From Roseivirga spongicola (lineage in GTDB: Bacteria > Bacteroidota > Bacteroidia > Cytophagales > Cyclobacteriaceae), in contig NZ_LRPC01000029.1 of assembly GCF_001592965.1 (NCBI RefSeq), forward strand, positions 62,001 to 126,000: a stretch of DNA of 64,000 nucleotides. The letters are read 5' to 3'. The notes under the pieces were generated by a model. It was given only the letters and a program-made list of their open reading frames with translations. It had not been told where the DNA came from and did no database searches. Shown here piece after piece: positions 53,814-61,355 of the stretch (positions are counted from its first letter, which is position 1; every line of letters starts with the position of its first letter). The translations under genes and the position numbers were made by a program.

Positions 53814-54010
53814 CGAGATAGATCGGAAGTCAAGTTTCCTTCTCAATACCCAAAAACATTTTAATACTCTCTGATTTTAAGTTACCGGAGTACTCACTCT
53901 GAACTCAAAGGGAATCAGATCAATCACAACCCCGTGAGCTCCTGTGAACCGTACCATGTATTAAAAGTACTATTCCATTGTTTACTTTGCCTTTGGGTAT
54001 AAATTAGCGT

Positions 54011-54598
54011 ATGCAAAAAATTAAGAAGGTTTGTGTCTATTGCGCTTCGAGCGATAAAATAGACTCAAAGTATTTCGAAGCAACCAAAACTCTTGCTAAG
54101 GCATTAACCAAGAATAATACCACCGTAGTGTATGGTGGTGGTGCCAGAGGGTTAATGGGACAGTTGGCAGACACTGTTCTAGAGGAGAAAGGACGAATAA
54201 TTGGTATTATGCCCCACTTTATGAAGGAAGTTGAGTTTCATCATAAAGATGTGAACGAATTCATTTTTACCGCAGATATGCATGAAAGGAAAAAGCAGTT
54301 TATGGTGGGTGTAGATGCACTCATTACCTTACCAGGCGGCTGTGGCACATTCGAAGAGCTAATGGAGGCCATCACCTTAAAAAGACTTGGCATTTTTACC
54401 AAGCCAATAGTTATCCTAAACCTAGACGGGTATTATGACGACCTCCTTAACATGTTAGAAAAGGCAATATCAGAGAACTTTCTAGCAGATGCTCACCGAG
54501 ACATCTGGACTGTATTCACCGACCCTTCTAAAGTTCTTGAAGCTATTCACAACAGCAAACCTTGGTCTAATGATGCAATTAAGTTTGCTCAAGTATAA
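54011..54598 (+). CDS. LOG-family protein (TIGR00730)
   Basis: A 195-residue Rossmann-fold protein of the LOG family, which hydrolyses nucleoside 5'-monophosphates to a base and ribose phosphate. The signature motifs are VYGGGARGLMGQLAD near residues 38-52 and LPGGCGTFEELMEA near 96-109, with MHERKKQFM between them. Normal length. The catalytic Arg and Glu expected in the motifs are present. It stands alone between a divergent spacer and the hybrid kinase. Confidence 0.92.
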   Translation: MQKIKKVCVYCASSDKIDSKYFEATKTLAKALTKNNTTVVYGGGARGLMGQLADTVLEEKGRIIGIMPHFMKEVEFHHKDVNEFIFTADMHERKKQFMVGVDALITLPGGCGTFEELMEAITLKRLGIFTKPIVILNLDGYYDDLLNMLEKAISENFLADAHRDIWTVFTDPSKVLEAIHNSKPWSNDAIKFAQV

Positions 54599-54678
54599 AA
54601 TTTCGCATATAGGCTGGAAGAATTCTTATACATAATTTGTAAAATCCGTAAGAATCTAGAATCTTTCAGCGGTAATTG

Positions 54679-57162
54679 ATGAGGTTCTTAAGGCTATTTT
54701 TTCTTCTATCTGGTATACTACTCCCAAGCTTAACCCAAATAGGTTTTGCCCAGCAGCGTTTTTCCAAAAACCTCCACATAATAAGTGGTCATACCAACAG
54801 AGAGTTAGACCAAAATAGAATTCTCGTTTATATAGATGAGTCCAATGAGCTGGAAATAGAAGACATTCTTAAGCTTGAACAAAATGATTACATAGAAGCC
54901 AACTACCTAACTCGGTTCGATGAGAGTAATACATATTGGATGTATTATAGAATTAATGATTCAGGAGATGAACCGCTTTCTCATATTCTCAGGGGTGGAA
55001 CAAATGCGAAAGAGACTTACTACGTAGTTATTAATGACCAAATATCAGAACACAAAACGGGCTATCTTTTCCCTGCTTCGGAAAGAAGCATACCTCAAGG
55101 GCACGATACTAAAATACGGATTGACCACCCACCTAAAGGAGAAGCTCATGTTTATGTAAGAGTTCAGAATACGGATGGCACTCCAATAGATTTAAAGGCA
55201 AGACTAGAGCCCTACCAAGAATGGTATGATAATAAAGAGCGAGTAAACCTATTCCAAGGCTTTTTTACCGGGTTAATTATAGTAGTTGCTATGCTCAACT
55301 TCTTTTTGTTCGGCTTCACTAAACAAAAGGCTTTCCTCTTTTTTGCGCTTTACTGTTTATTCAACCTATCATATTTTCTTGAAGAATACGGAATACTCGA
55401 GGTTTGGCTGTATCCAGAAACAGCAAATCTAGTATCATTTTTAAAGTTTGGACCTATTCTATCCGTAGCCTTCTATTGTCTTTTTGCCAAAGAGTTTCTT
55501 GAACTGTATAAAGGCTTTCCCTTTTGGAATAGGACTGTAAAAACCATTGCCTATTTCTCTTTTGTCTTCTTTGTTTTGGTAGCAGGCTTCAACATTATTT
55601 CTGGTAATTATTATACCTCTTTCAGAATCTTTGAAGGCTATATGGCTGTAGCATCTTTCACTGCTATTGTATTTCTAATCTCCATTAATCTAAAACCCAA
55701 CCTTTTGGTTAGGTACTTTTCAATGGGTACCACCTTGTTGATTATTACCGTATTAGTTTCTGCAATTGCCAAGTCATTAGACCATTCGTTCGATATTCAC
55801 ATATTTATTCAAGTAGGTTTAATCATTGAATTGATAGTATTCTCCATAGGAATGAGCCATAAGCTCAAACGCAATTTGGAGAACCATGAAATCACCCAAA
55901 AATCGCTGATTATTCAACTTCAGAATAATGAGAAATTACAGCTAAACATCAATCAAGACCTTACTGAACTAGTTGCGGCAAGAACACAGCTTATCAAAAA
56001 GCAGAATAAGGAATTGGAAGAAGCCAGAAACGAAGCTGAAAAGGCCACTCAAGCCAAATCTGAATTCCTTTCTGTGATGAGTCATGAAATTAGAACTCCT
56101 CTAAACGCTATCATTAGTCTGTCTCATATAATGGAAATGGACAATGAGAATGAGGAGATGCAAGAATACATTGATGCACTGAAGTTCTCTGCAGAAAATC
56201 TACACTCACTCATTAATGATGTACTTGATTACAATAAAATTGAAGCCGATAAGCTTGTTTTAGAGACTATTGAATTCTCTGTGATAGACTTACTGAGAAA
56301 CATTAGAGATAGCTTTAAGTACAAAGCTAAAAATCAAGGTATTGAGTTATTGGTAGAAGTTGGCGAACACATGCCAGATAGAGTCATTGGCGACCCAACC
56401 AGACTTACTCAAATATTTAATAACCTCATTGGTAATGCAATTAAGTTCACTCATGAAGGCCACGTTCATATAAAAGCTACCCTCTTAGGCCTTAAAGATG
56501 ATATAGCCACTGTAACCTTTGAGGTTAAAGACACCGGTATAGGAATACCAAGGGAGAAACTAGAAACGATTTTTGAAGCTTACGAACAGGCCGGCAAAGA
56601 AACTACCCGTGAATATGGCGGTACTGGTTTAGGCTTATCAATTACCCAAAAGCTACTTAACCTGATGGGTAGTAAAGTTAGAATAGAATCTGCCGAAGAA
56701 GAGGGCACTAGCCTCTCGTTCGATATTTCGTTTATGATTAATCAGGCCTTTGATATGGTAAGTCTCCAAGATCAGATGAGAGATAAAGATCTTCATGGCA
56801 AGCATATTTTAGTGGTTGATGATAATGACATGAACCGTTTGGTTCTCAAAAGACTTCTCACCAGTTGGAATGCTCAGTTCGATGAAGCTAATGGTGGAGA
56901 AACAGCCTTAAAAAAATGCGGAGAGCATCAGTACGATCTCATTTTGATGGATATTGAAATGAAACCATTATCTGGGTTTGAGGTAGCAGCCACCATTCGT
57001 GAAGAGTGCATAAACAATAAGGAAACTACAATCATAGCCATGAGTGGCTACCTAACTTCGGAGTTTGACAAAGAGATGGATAAAAAGCATTTTTCTACCT
57101 TAGTGCTTAAGCCATTTGAACCTAATGAGCTATACCGTCAAATATTGAAGTATACACAATGA
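54679..57162 (+). CDS. 7TMR-DISM hybrid histidine kinase
   Basis: An 827-residue hybrid sensor kinase. It has a signal peptide, a periplasmic DISMED2-type domain (about 40-170), seven membrane helices (about 195-390) and a coiled-coil linker. HisKA has His469 in MSHEIRTPLNA; the HATPase has NNLIGNAIKFT, DTGIGIP and GTGLGLSI. A C-terminal receiver carries acceptor Asp758 in LILMDIEM and Lys in VLKPFE. There is no DNA-binding output, so the signal passes by phosphotransfer to an unknown partner. The frame starts with TTG at 54676, but the ATG at 54679 is preferred. Confidence 0.93.
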   Translation: MRFLRLFFLLSGILLPSLTQIGFAQQRFSKNLHIISGHTNRELDQNRILVYIDESNELEIEDILKLEQNDYIEANYLTRFDESNTYWMYYRINDSGDEPLSHILRGGTNAKETYYVVINDQISEHKTGYLFPASERSIPQGHDTKIRIDHPPKGEAHVYVRVQNTDGTPIDLKARLEPYQEWYDNKERVNLFQGFFTGLIIVVAMLNFFLFGFTKQKAFLFFALYCLFNLSYFLEEYGILEVWLYPETANLVSFLKFGPILSVAFYCLFAKEFLELYKGFPFWNRTVKTIAYFSFVFFVLVAGFNIISGNYYTSFRIFEGYMAVASFTAIVFLISINLKPNLLVRYFSMGTTLLIITVLVSAIAKSLDHSFDIHIFIQVGLIIELIVFSIGMSHKLKRNLENHEITQKSLIIQLQNNEKLQLNINQDLTELVAARTQLIKKQNKELEEARNEAEKATQAKSEFLSVMSHEIRTPLNAIISLSHIMEMDNENEEMQEYIDALKFSAENLHSLINDVLDYNKIEADKLVLETIEFSVIDLLRNIRDSFKYKAKNQGIELLVEVGEHMPDRVIGDPTRLTQIFNNLIGNAIKFTHEGHVHIKATLLGLKDDIATVTFEVKDTGIGIPREKLETIFEAYEQAGKETTREYGGTGLGLSITQKLLNLMGSKVRIESAEEEGTSLSFDISFMINQAFDMVSLQDQMRDKDLHGKHILVVDDNDMNRLVLKRLLTSWNAQFDEANGGETALKKCGEHQYDLILMDIEMKPLSGFEVAATIREECINNKETTIIAMSGYLTSEFDKEMDKKHFSTLVLKPFEPNELYRQILKYTQ

Positions 57163-57551
57163 GCAAACGAAATAACATAAGCAGTGGTAGTCCGTGGGAA
57201 GATGTTGTGGGTTATTCCCGAGCAGTTAGAATAGGAAATGTTGTTGAAGTTACTGGAACAGTAGCAGATAATGAAGGTGAATTAGTAGGCGGAAACGACC
57301 CTTATCTTCAGACTAAATTTGCCATTCAGAAAATTAAAGGCGTATTAGCACAGGCTGGTGCTTCTTTAGAAGATGTAATTCGCACTAGAATATTCGTCAC
57401 CGATATCACCCAATGGGAGGCAATTGGAAAAGCTCACCAAGAAGCTTTTGGTGAAATTAAGCCCTGTACCACCATGGTTCAAGTTTCCCGATTTATAGAT
57501 GACAAGTATTTGGTTGAAATTGAAGCTAGTGCCATTATAACTGAAGCTTAG
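57159..57551 (+). CDS. RidA-family enamine/imine deaminase
   Basis: A 130-residue member of the YjgF/YER057c/UK114 (RidA) family, which clears reactive enamine/imine intermediates of amino-acid metabolism. Family features are GNVVEVTGTV, the arginine in VIRTRIFVTD and the glutamate in YLVEIEASAI. Its ATG overlaps the stop of the hybrid kinase gene (ATGA), so it is translationally coupled, an unusual partner for a kinase. Its 3' end overlaps the convergent NUDIX gene by 17 bases. Confidence 0.92.
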   Translation: MSKRNNISSGSPWEDVVGYSRAVRIGNVVEVTGTVADNEGELVGGNDPYLQTKFAIQKIKGVLAQAGASLEDVIRTRIFVTDITQWEAIGKAHQEAFGEIKPCTTMVQVSRFIDDKYLVEIEASAIITEA

Positions 57552-58260
57552 CTTCAATCTCATCTACCACATAAGAGAATTCGCTGAGCATCATGGCTGT
57601 TGCTCCCCAAACCACTTCTCCATGAATATCAAAGTAAGGAGATTGTATGGTGTAAGGAGGAAACTTCATCTCTTTCACCTTCCGCAAAGCTGGGTCTTTT
57701 AGAGCAGCCAAAGGCATTGGCAATACATCTGCCACCTCAATAGGGTCTGGTATAAAGTTCGGCTTGTTTCTTACTACACCGATAGTGGGAAGTACTTTGA
57801 AGTTGCTGGCAATTATGAATAACTCAGATAGGCTTCCTAATACCTCAACATTATCTTTAGGCACACCAATCTCCTCATGGGTTTCTCTCAATGCCGTATC
57901 AACCAAATCGGTATCTACATCTTCCAGCTTACCACCAGGAAAACTAACCTGTCCGCTATGAGCCCCATCATATTCAGGCCTCTTCATTAACGGAATGTGC
58001 ACCCCTCCCCTGTCTGGATAAAGTAAAATCATAACCCCTCCCAACCTGGCTGGCCGCATTGGGTTTTCTCTGAACCTATTTTCATCTATTGGCTTTGGCG
58101 CCATCCTTATTTGCGCTGTCCTTCCTGGCAAAGGCTCTTTCAACCTATCTCTAAGTTCAGATACAAAAGATTCAAAATACTGATTGCTCACTGCTGGAAT
58201 TAATGTTGGCTTTTCAATCTTAAAGTAATAAACTAAGACACTAATTAATCGTTCCTTCAA
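57535..58260 (-). CDS. NUDIX hydrolase (CoA-pyrophosphatase-like)
   Basis: A 241-residue NUDIX protein. The NUDIX box is GGKLEDVDTDLVDTALRETH followed by EEIGV, with the catalytic REXXEE glutamates, and an upstream GQVSFPGGK lead-in typical of CoA-diphosphatase members (NudL-like). It would hydrolyse CoA or acyl-CoA at the pyrophosphate. Its start is only 17 bases from the divergent DUF4159 start, and its end overlaps ridA convergently. Confidence 0.87.
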   Translation of the reverse strand: MKERLISVLVYYFKIEKPTLIPAVSNQYFESFVSELRDRLKEPLPGRTAQIRMAPKPIDENRFRENPMRPARLGGVMILLYPDRGGVHIPLMKRPEYDGAHSGQVSFPGGKLEDVDTDLVDTALRETHEEIGVPKDNVEVLGSLSELFIIASNFKVLPTIGVVRNKPNFIPDPIEVADVLPMPLAALKDPALRKVKEMKFPPYTIQSPYFDIHGEVVWGATAMMLSEFSYVVDEIEAKLQL

Positions 58261-58277
58261 AACGAGAATTGATTTTC

Positions 58278-58937
58278 ATGAAAAAATTTGGTTTAACCAT
58301 ACTGCTGCTGGCCTTCTTCTCTGGAGTGAGTGCGCAGTCCGAAAAAATTAAAATCGCAAAACTTCAATATAGTGGTGGTGGAGACTGGTATGCCAATAAA
58401 ACCGCACTGCCCAACTTGGCAAAATTTTGTAATGAGCAGCTAGGTACAACAATAGATGAAGAAAATGCCGTAGTAACAGTGGGGAGCCCAGAACTTTTCA
58501 ATTATGCATTTGTATACATGACAGGCCATGGAAATGTGGTGTTTAGTCCCTCGGAAGCAGAGAACCTAAGAAAGTACCTTACTTCTGGTGGCTTCTTACA
58601 CATTGATGATAACTATGGGCTAAATGATTACATACGCTTAGAAATGAAGAAGGTGTTTCCTGAACTTGAGTTCATAGAGTTACCTCATGATCATCCGATC
58701 TATCATCAGAAATTCAATTTCCCAAATGGTATACCCAAAATTCATGAACACGACAACAAACCCGCACAAGGTTTTGGCCTGATTTATGAAGGTAAACTAG
58801 TGTGCTATTTTTCTTATGAATCTGATTTAGGAAATGGCTGGGAAGACCAAAGAATTCACAATGATCCTGAAGAAGTAAGACTCAAGGCACTGCAGATGGG
58901 AGCCAATCTCATTACATATATTTTTACCGAACTTTAA
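58278..58937 (+). CDS. Exported DUF4159 protein
   Basis: A 219-residue protein with signal MKKFGLTILLLAFFSGVSA. The mature part is a DUF4159 domain: IKIAKLQYSGGGDWYANKTA, AFVYMTGHGNVVFS, GGFLHIDDNYGLN and ELPHDHPIYH. The fold is related to glutamine amidotransferase-like domains, but the catalytic triad is not evident; function unknown. An ATG 9 bases upstream is in frame (58269), but the signal peptide begins at 58278. The divergent NUDIX gene is 17 bases away. Confidence 0.9.
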   Translation: MKKFGLTILLLAFFSGVSAQSEKIKIAKLQYSGGGDWYANKTALPNLAKFCNEQLGTTIDEENAVVTVGSPELFNYAFVYMTGHGNVVFSPSEAENLRKYLTSGGFLHIDDNYGLNDYIRLEMKKVFPELEFIELPHDHPIYHQKFNFPNGIPKIHEHDNKPAQGFGLIYEGKLVCYFSYESDLGNGWEDQRIHNDPEEVRLKALQMGANLITYIFTEL

Positions 58938-58949
58938 AATTATTTAAAT

Positions 58950-58986
58950 AAACTAACAGGTTAGTTTGAAAACTAGCGCGATAGTT
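58950..58986. promoter_or_regulatory. BlaI-type operators over the repressor promoter
   Basis: AAACTAACAGGTTAGTTT (58950-58967) is a perfect 18-base palindrome; a second, looser site AACTA-GCGCGA-TAGTT spans 58971-58986. Both contain the ACTA/TAGT half-sites. They overlap the -33 region and spacer of the downstream promoter, so a bound repressor would block it. Confidence 0.75.
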
Positions 58987-58995
58987 GTATAATTG
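58965..58995 (+). promoter_or_regulatory. Promoter of the blaI-blaR pair (TTTG-N19-TATAATTG)
   Basis: TTTG at 58965-58968 is followed after 19 bases by TATAATTG (58988-58995), close to the Bacteroidota -33/-7 consensus with one mismatch. The start site would be near 59002, about 19 bases before the ATG at 59021. Confidence 0.6.
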
Positions 58996-59020
58996 ATAAT
59001 TACGCAACAACTCGATTGAT

Positions 59021-59398
59021 ATGAAGGAATTAACAAAGGCTGAAGAACAGGTAATGCAGATATTGTGGGATATTGAACAAGGCTTTGTCAAAGATGTATT
59101 GGCAAAAATGCCTGAGCCAAAACCTGCTTACAATACTGTTTCTACCATTATCAGAATACTCGAGAAAAAGGGTTTTGTGGGCTACAAAGCTTATGGTAAA
59201 ACGCATGAGTACTTCCCACTGGTTGATAAAAAAACCTACAGCAATTTTTACTTGAAGAATTTCATTGGCGGCTATTTTGGAGGGTCTTTCCAAAAGTTAG
59301 TTTCCTTTTTTGCCAAAGAAAACGAAATGGACATTCGCGACTTCCAGTCATTAATGGACCATGTAAAAACTGATTTAGATTCGGAAGAAGAAAAATAA
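59021..59398 (+). CDS. BlaI/MecI-family repressor
   Basis: A 125-residue winged-helix repressor. The N-terminal part is LTKAEEQVMQILWDIEQGFV, the recognition-helix region KPAYNTVSTIIRILEKKGFV and the wing KAYGKTHEYFPLV, all typical of BlaI/MecI/CopY proteins. Palindromic operators lie directly upstream. It is followed at once by an M56-family receptor (the ATG comes right after the stop), the standard BlaI-BlaR pair, in which the receptor's signal leads to repressor cleavage. The genes controlled besides itself are unknown; no beta-lactamase is in the window. Confidence 0.92.
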   Translation: MKELTKAEEQVMQILWDIEQGFVKDVLAKMPEPKPAYNTVSTIIRILEKKGFVGYKAYGKTHEYFPLVDKKTYSNFYLKNFIGGYFGGSFQKLVSFFAKENEMDIRDFQSLMDHVKTDLDSEEEK

Positions 59399-60688
59399 AT
59401 GAAGCAGCATCCAACCATAGAGCTCCTAGAATCACTCAACATTACTGTGATTTACCTAATTGAGTCTGCTACTTGTTTAGCAGTGCTCTATTTGCTTTAT
59501 CATTTCTTTTTAAGAAATGAGAAGAGCTTCCATTACAACAGAGCCTATTTGTTGGTTGCTTTATTTATCTCTGTTTCTTTCCCAATGATGGAGTTTTCTT
59601 ACAACCCGGCCAATACACCGGGCTTCTTTAACTCACTTCATCAATTGGGCAATGGTGTAGGAGACGATCCGATTATTGAAGCGGAAAGAGCTTACTCCTA
59701 TACCATTACCGCCAAGTCTGAAAGACCATTTTTACTATGGTGGGAGGCATTACTTCTGCTCTATGTAACGGGTGTAACTTTCGGCCTTTTAAAGCTTTTA
59801 GTAAGAATTCGCCAATTCAAAGAAGTTATATGGTATAGAAGGCATGCAACTCGTTTTAAGAAGAATTTTTTCTTAGTTCAGACTGAAGGAATGATGCCTA
59901 CATTCTCTTTCTTCAATTACCTTTTCTGGGATAACTCTCAAGAGTATTCAGAAGAAGAAAAAGAGCAAGTAATTGCTCACGAAAGGGCTCACATAGACCA
60001 AAAACACTCTTATGACATCCTCTTTATTGAAATTCTTAAGGTAATCTTTTGGTTCAACCCACTAATGTACCTTTACAAGGCTTTGCTAGAAGAGGTTCAC
60101 GAATACGCAGCAGACAAAGCAGCAATTGGCAATGCCAACCCTGCTATTTATTCTCAGCTGTTAGTAAGAACAGTTTTCAAAAAAATGGGACTGGAATACG
60201 GTAGCTATTTTGGCAAAAACAAAACAGTAAAAAGGCTTAATATGATGAAAAAAGTAGCCTCAACTAACTACTTTAAACTTCTATTGCCTGTACCATTCAT
60301 CGCCTTGTTATTCTTCATTTTCTCTTTCGATGCATTACCTATCGAAAAAGTGATCATTGAAAATTATAAGGTAGAAGCCAACGAAAACTTTGAGTCGTTC
60401 CCTGAACCTACTATTGGTATCGAAGACTGGAAGTCTTTCCTCGAAAGTAATATTGTTTATCCTGAAGCAGCAAAAGAGGCAAACCTAGAGGGTGAAATGC
60501 TAATCTCCTTTAATGTAAACCAGTATGGCAATATTCAGGAGTTGGTTTTCAGTAAGAAGTTAGGTTATGAAACTGAAAAAGCTGTTTTAGAAGCTCTTTC
60601 TAAATCTAGTAAGTGGAAACCTGCCACAAAAGATGGGAATAACGTACCTTCTAGAGTAGAAGTACCTATTGTTTTCAAAAAGTCTTAA
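59399..60688 (+). CDS. BlaR1/M56-type membrane peptidase with TonB-like C-terminus
   Basis: A 429-residue protein. N-terminal membrane helices (about 15-35, 45-62, 110-130) lead to an M56 metalloprotease with IAHERAHIDQKHSYD (the zinc-binding HExxH in the form HERAH) and EVHEYAADKAA. A further TM lies near 290-312, followed by a periplasmic TonB_C-like domain (YPEAAKEANLEGEMLISFNV, SSKWKPATKDGNNV). This replaces the penicillin-binding sensor of true BlaR1, a common layout in Bacteroidota. It probably senses an envelope signal and triggers loss of the repressor. Confidence 0.9.
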   Translation: MKQHPTIELLESLNITVIYLIESATCLAVLYLLYHFFLRNEKSFHYNRAYLLVALFISVSFPMMEFSYNPANTPGFFNSLHQLGNGVGDDPIIEAERAYSYTITAKSERPFLLWWEALLLLYVTGVTFGLLKLLVRIRQFKEVIWYRRHATRFKKNFFLVQTEGMMPTFSFFNYLFWDNSQEYSEEEKEQVIAHERAHIDQKHSYDILFIEILKVIFWFNPLMYLYKALLEEVHEYAADKAAIGNANPAIYSQLLVRTVFKKMGLEYGSYFGKNKTVKRLNMMKKVASTNYFKLLLPVPFIALLFFIFSFDALPIEKVIIENYKVEANENFESFPEPTIGIEDWKSFLESNIVYPEAAKEANLEGEMLISFNVNQYGNIQELVFSKKLGYETEKAVLEALSKSSKWKPATKDGNNVPSRVEVPIVFKKS

Positions 60689-61167
60689 TTGAATTTTCTA
60701 TTGAAAATTTCGGATGCGACAAATGCCTTCTTTGCGGAGTCTAAGTCAGCAAACATATCGGCATAGTCATTCTCAGAGTCAACCTGCTCTTCTATTTCAT
60801 AAGGCTCTAAATGATCATTGAATTTTGAGCGAATTCTAGCTGCTTCGGCTTCTGCCTCTCTTTTACGTTTAGCAGTATTCTCCTTGGCAACTTCAAAAGT
60901 AGATCTATATGGCCTCTCCTCTTTTATGGGTTTAGCGTCAGCCACTGGCTCCAATACAGGTTCTGGACGAACAGTTTTTTGCCCAGTAAATTCTTCTAGT
61001 AACTCTTCAAAAGTTGGTCTTCTTCCAGTTGAAGTAGTCTGCCTAGGTTCTTTTTCCTCATATCTCTCATCTTGCTGCTGTCTCTTCTTATTCTTTGAAT
61101 TAGCCTGAAAGATGAAGTAGATGATTCCGAGAACTATATAAATAACCGTTCCAAAGTCAATATCCAT
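60685..61167 (-). CDS. Small membrane-anchored charged protein
   Basis: A 160-residue protein with one N-terminal membrane helix (TVIYIVLGIIYFIFQA) and a long, charged, low-complexity cytoplasmic tail (KKRQQQDERYEEKEPR, KRKREAEAEAARIR). Unknown family. Its stop overlaps that of the M56 gene by 4 bases, convergently. Likely real because of the clean anchor and start, but functional assignment is not possible. Confidence 0.72.
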   Translation of the reverse strand: MDIDFGTVIYIVLGIIYFIFQANSKNKKRQQQDERYEEKEPRQTTSTGRRPTFEELLEEFTGQKTVRPEPVLEPVADAKPIKEERPYRSTFEVAKENTAKRKREAEAEAARIRSKFNDHLEPYEIEEQVDSENDYADMFADLDSAKKAFVASEIFNRKFN

Positions 61168-61315
61168 AGAATAACAAAGCTAACAATTTGGGCGACATAA
61201 TTCGTTTTTTAGTTCATCTTGTACCGAACATCAATCTCATAAGAGCATTCGCAGAAAACAGGCTATTCCACCACTATTTTTTATAGCATAAACCGTGAAT
61301 TGTCAGTCTTAATTT

Positions 61316-61323
61316 TAATTTTG
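61316..61323 (+). promoter_or_regulatory. Putative smc promoter -7 box (TAATTTTG)
   Basis: An exact TAnnTTTG match 33 bases before the smc ATG, giving a leader of about 26 bases. No clear -33 element at standard spacing. Confidence 0.45.
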
Positions 61324-61355
61324 CTAGATACACCCAATTTTTAGGTAGCCCATTC

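Noticed and set aside
59021-60688. Beta-lactam resistance module
   Set aside because: The sensor ends in a TonB-like domain instead of a penicillin-binding domain and there is no beta-lactamase gene; a general envelope-signal pair is more likely.
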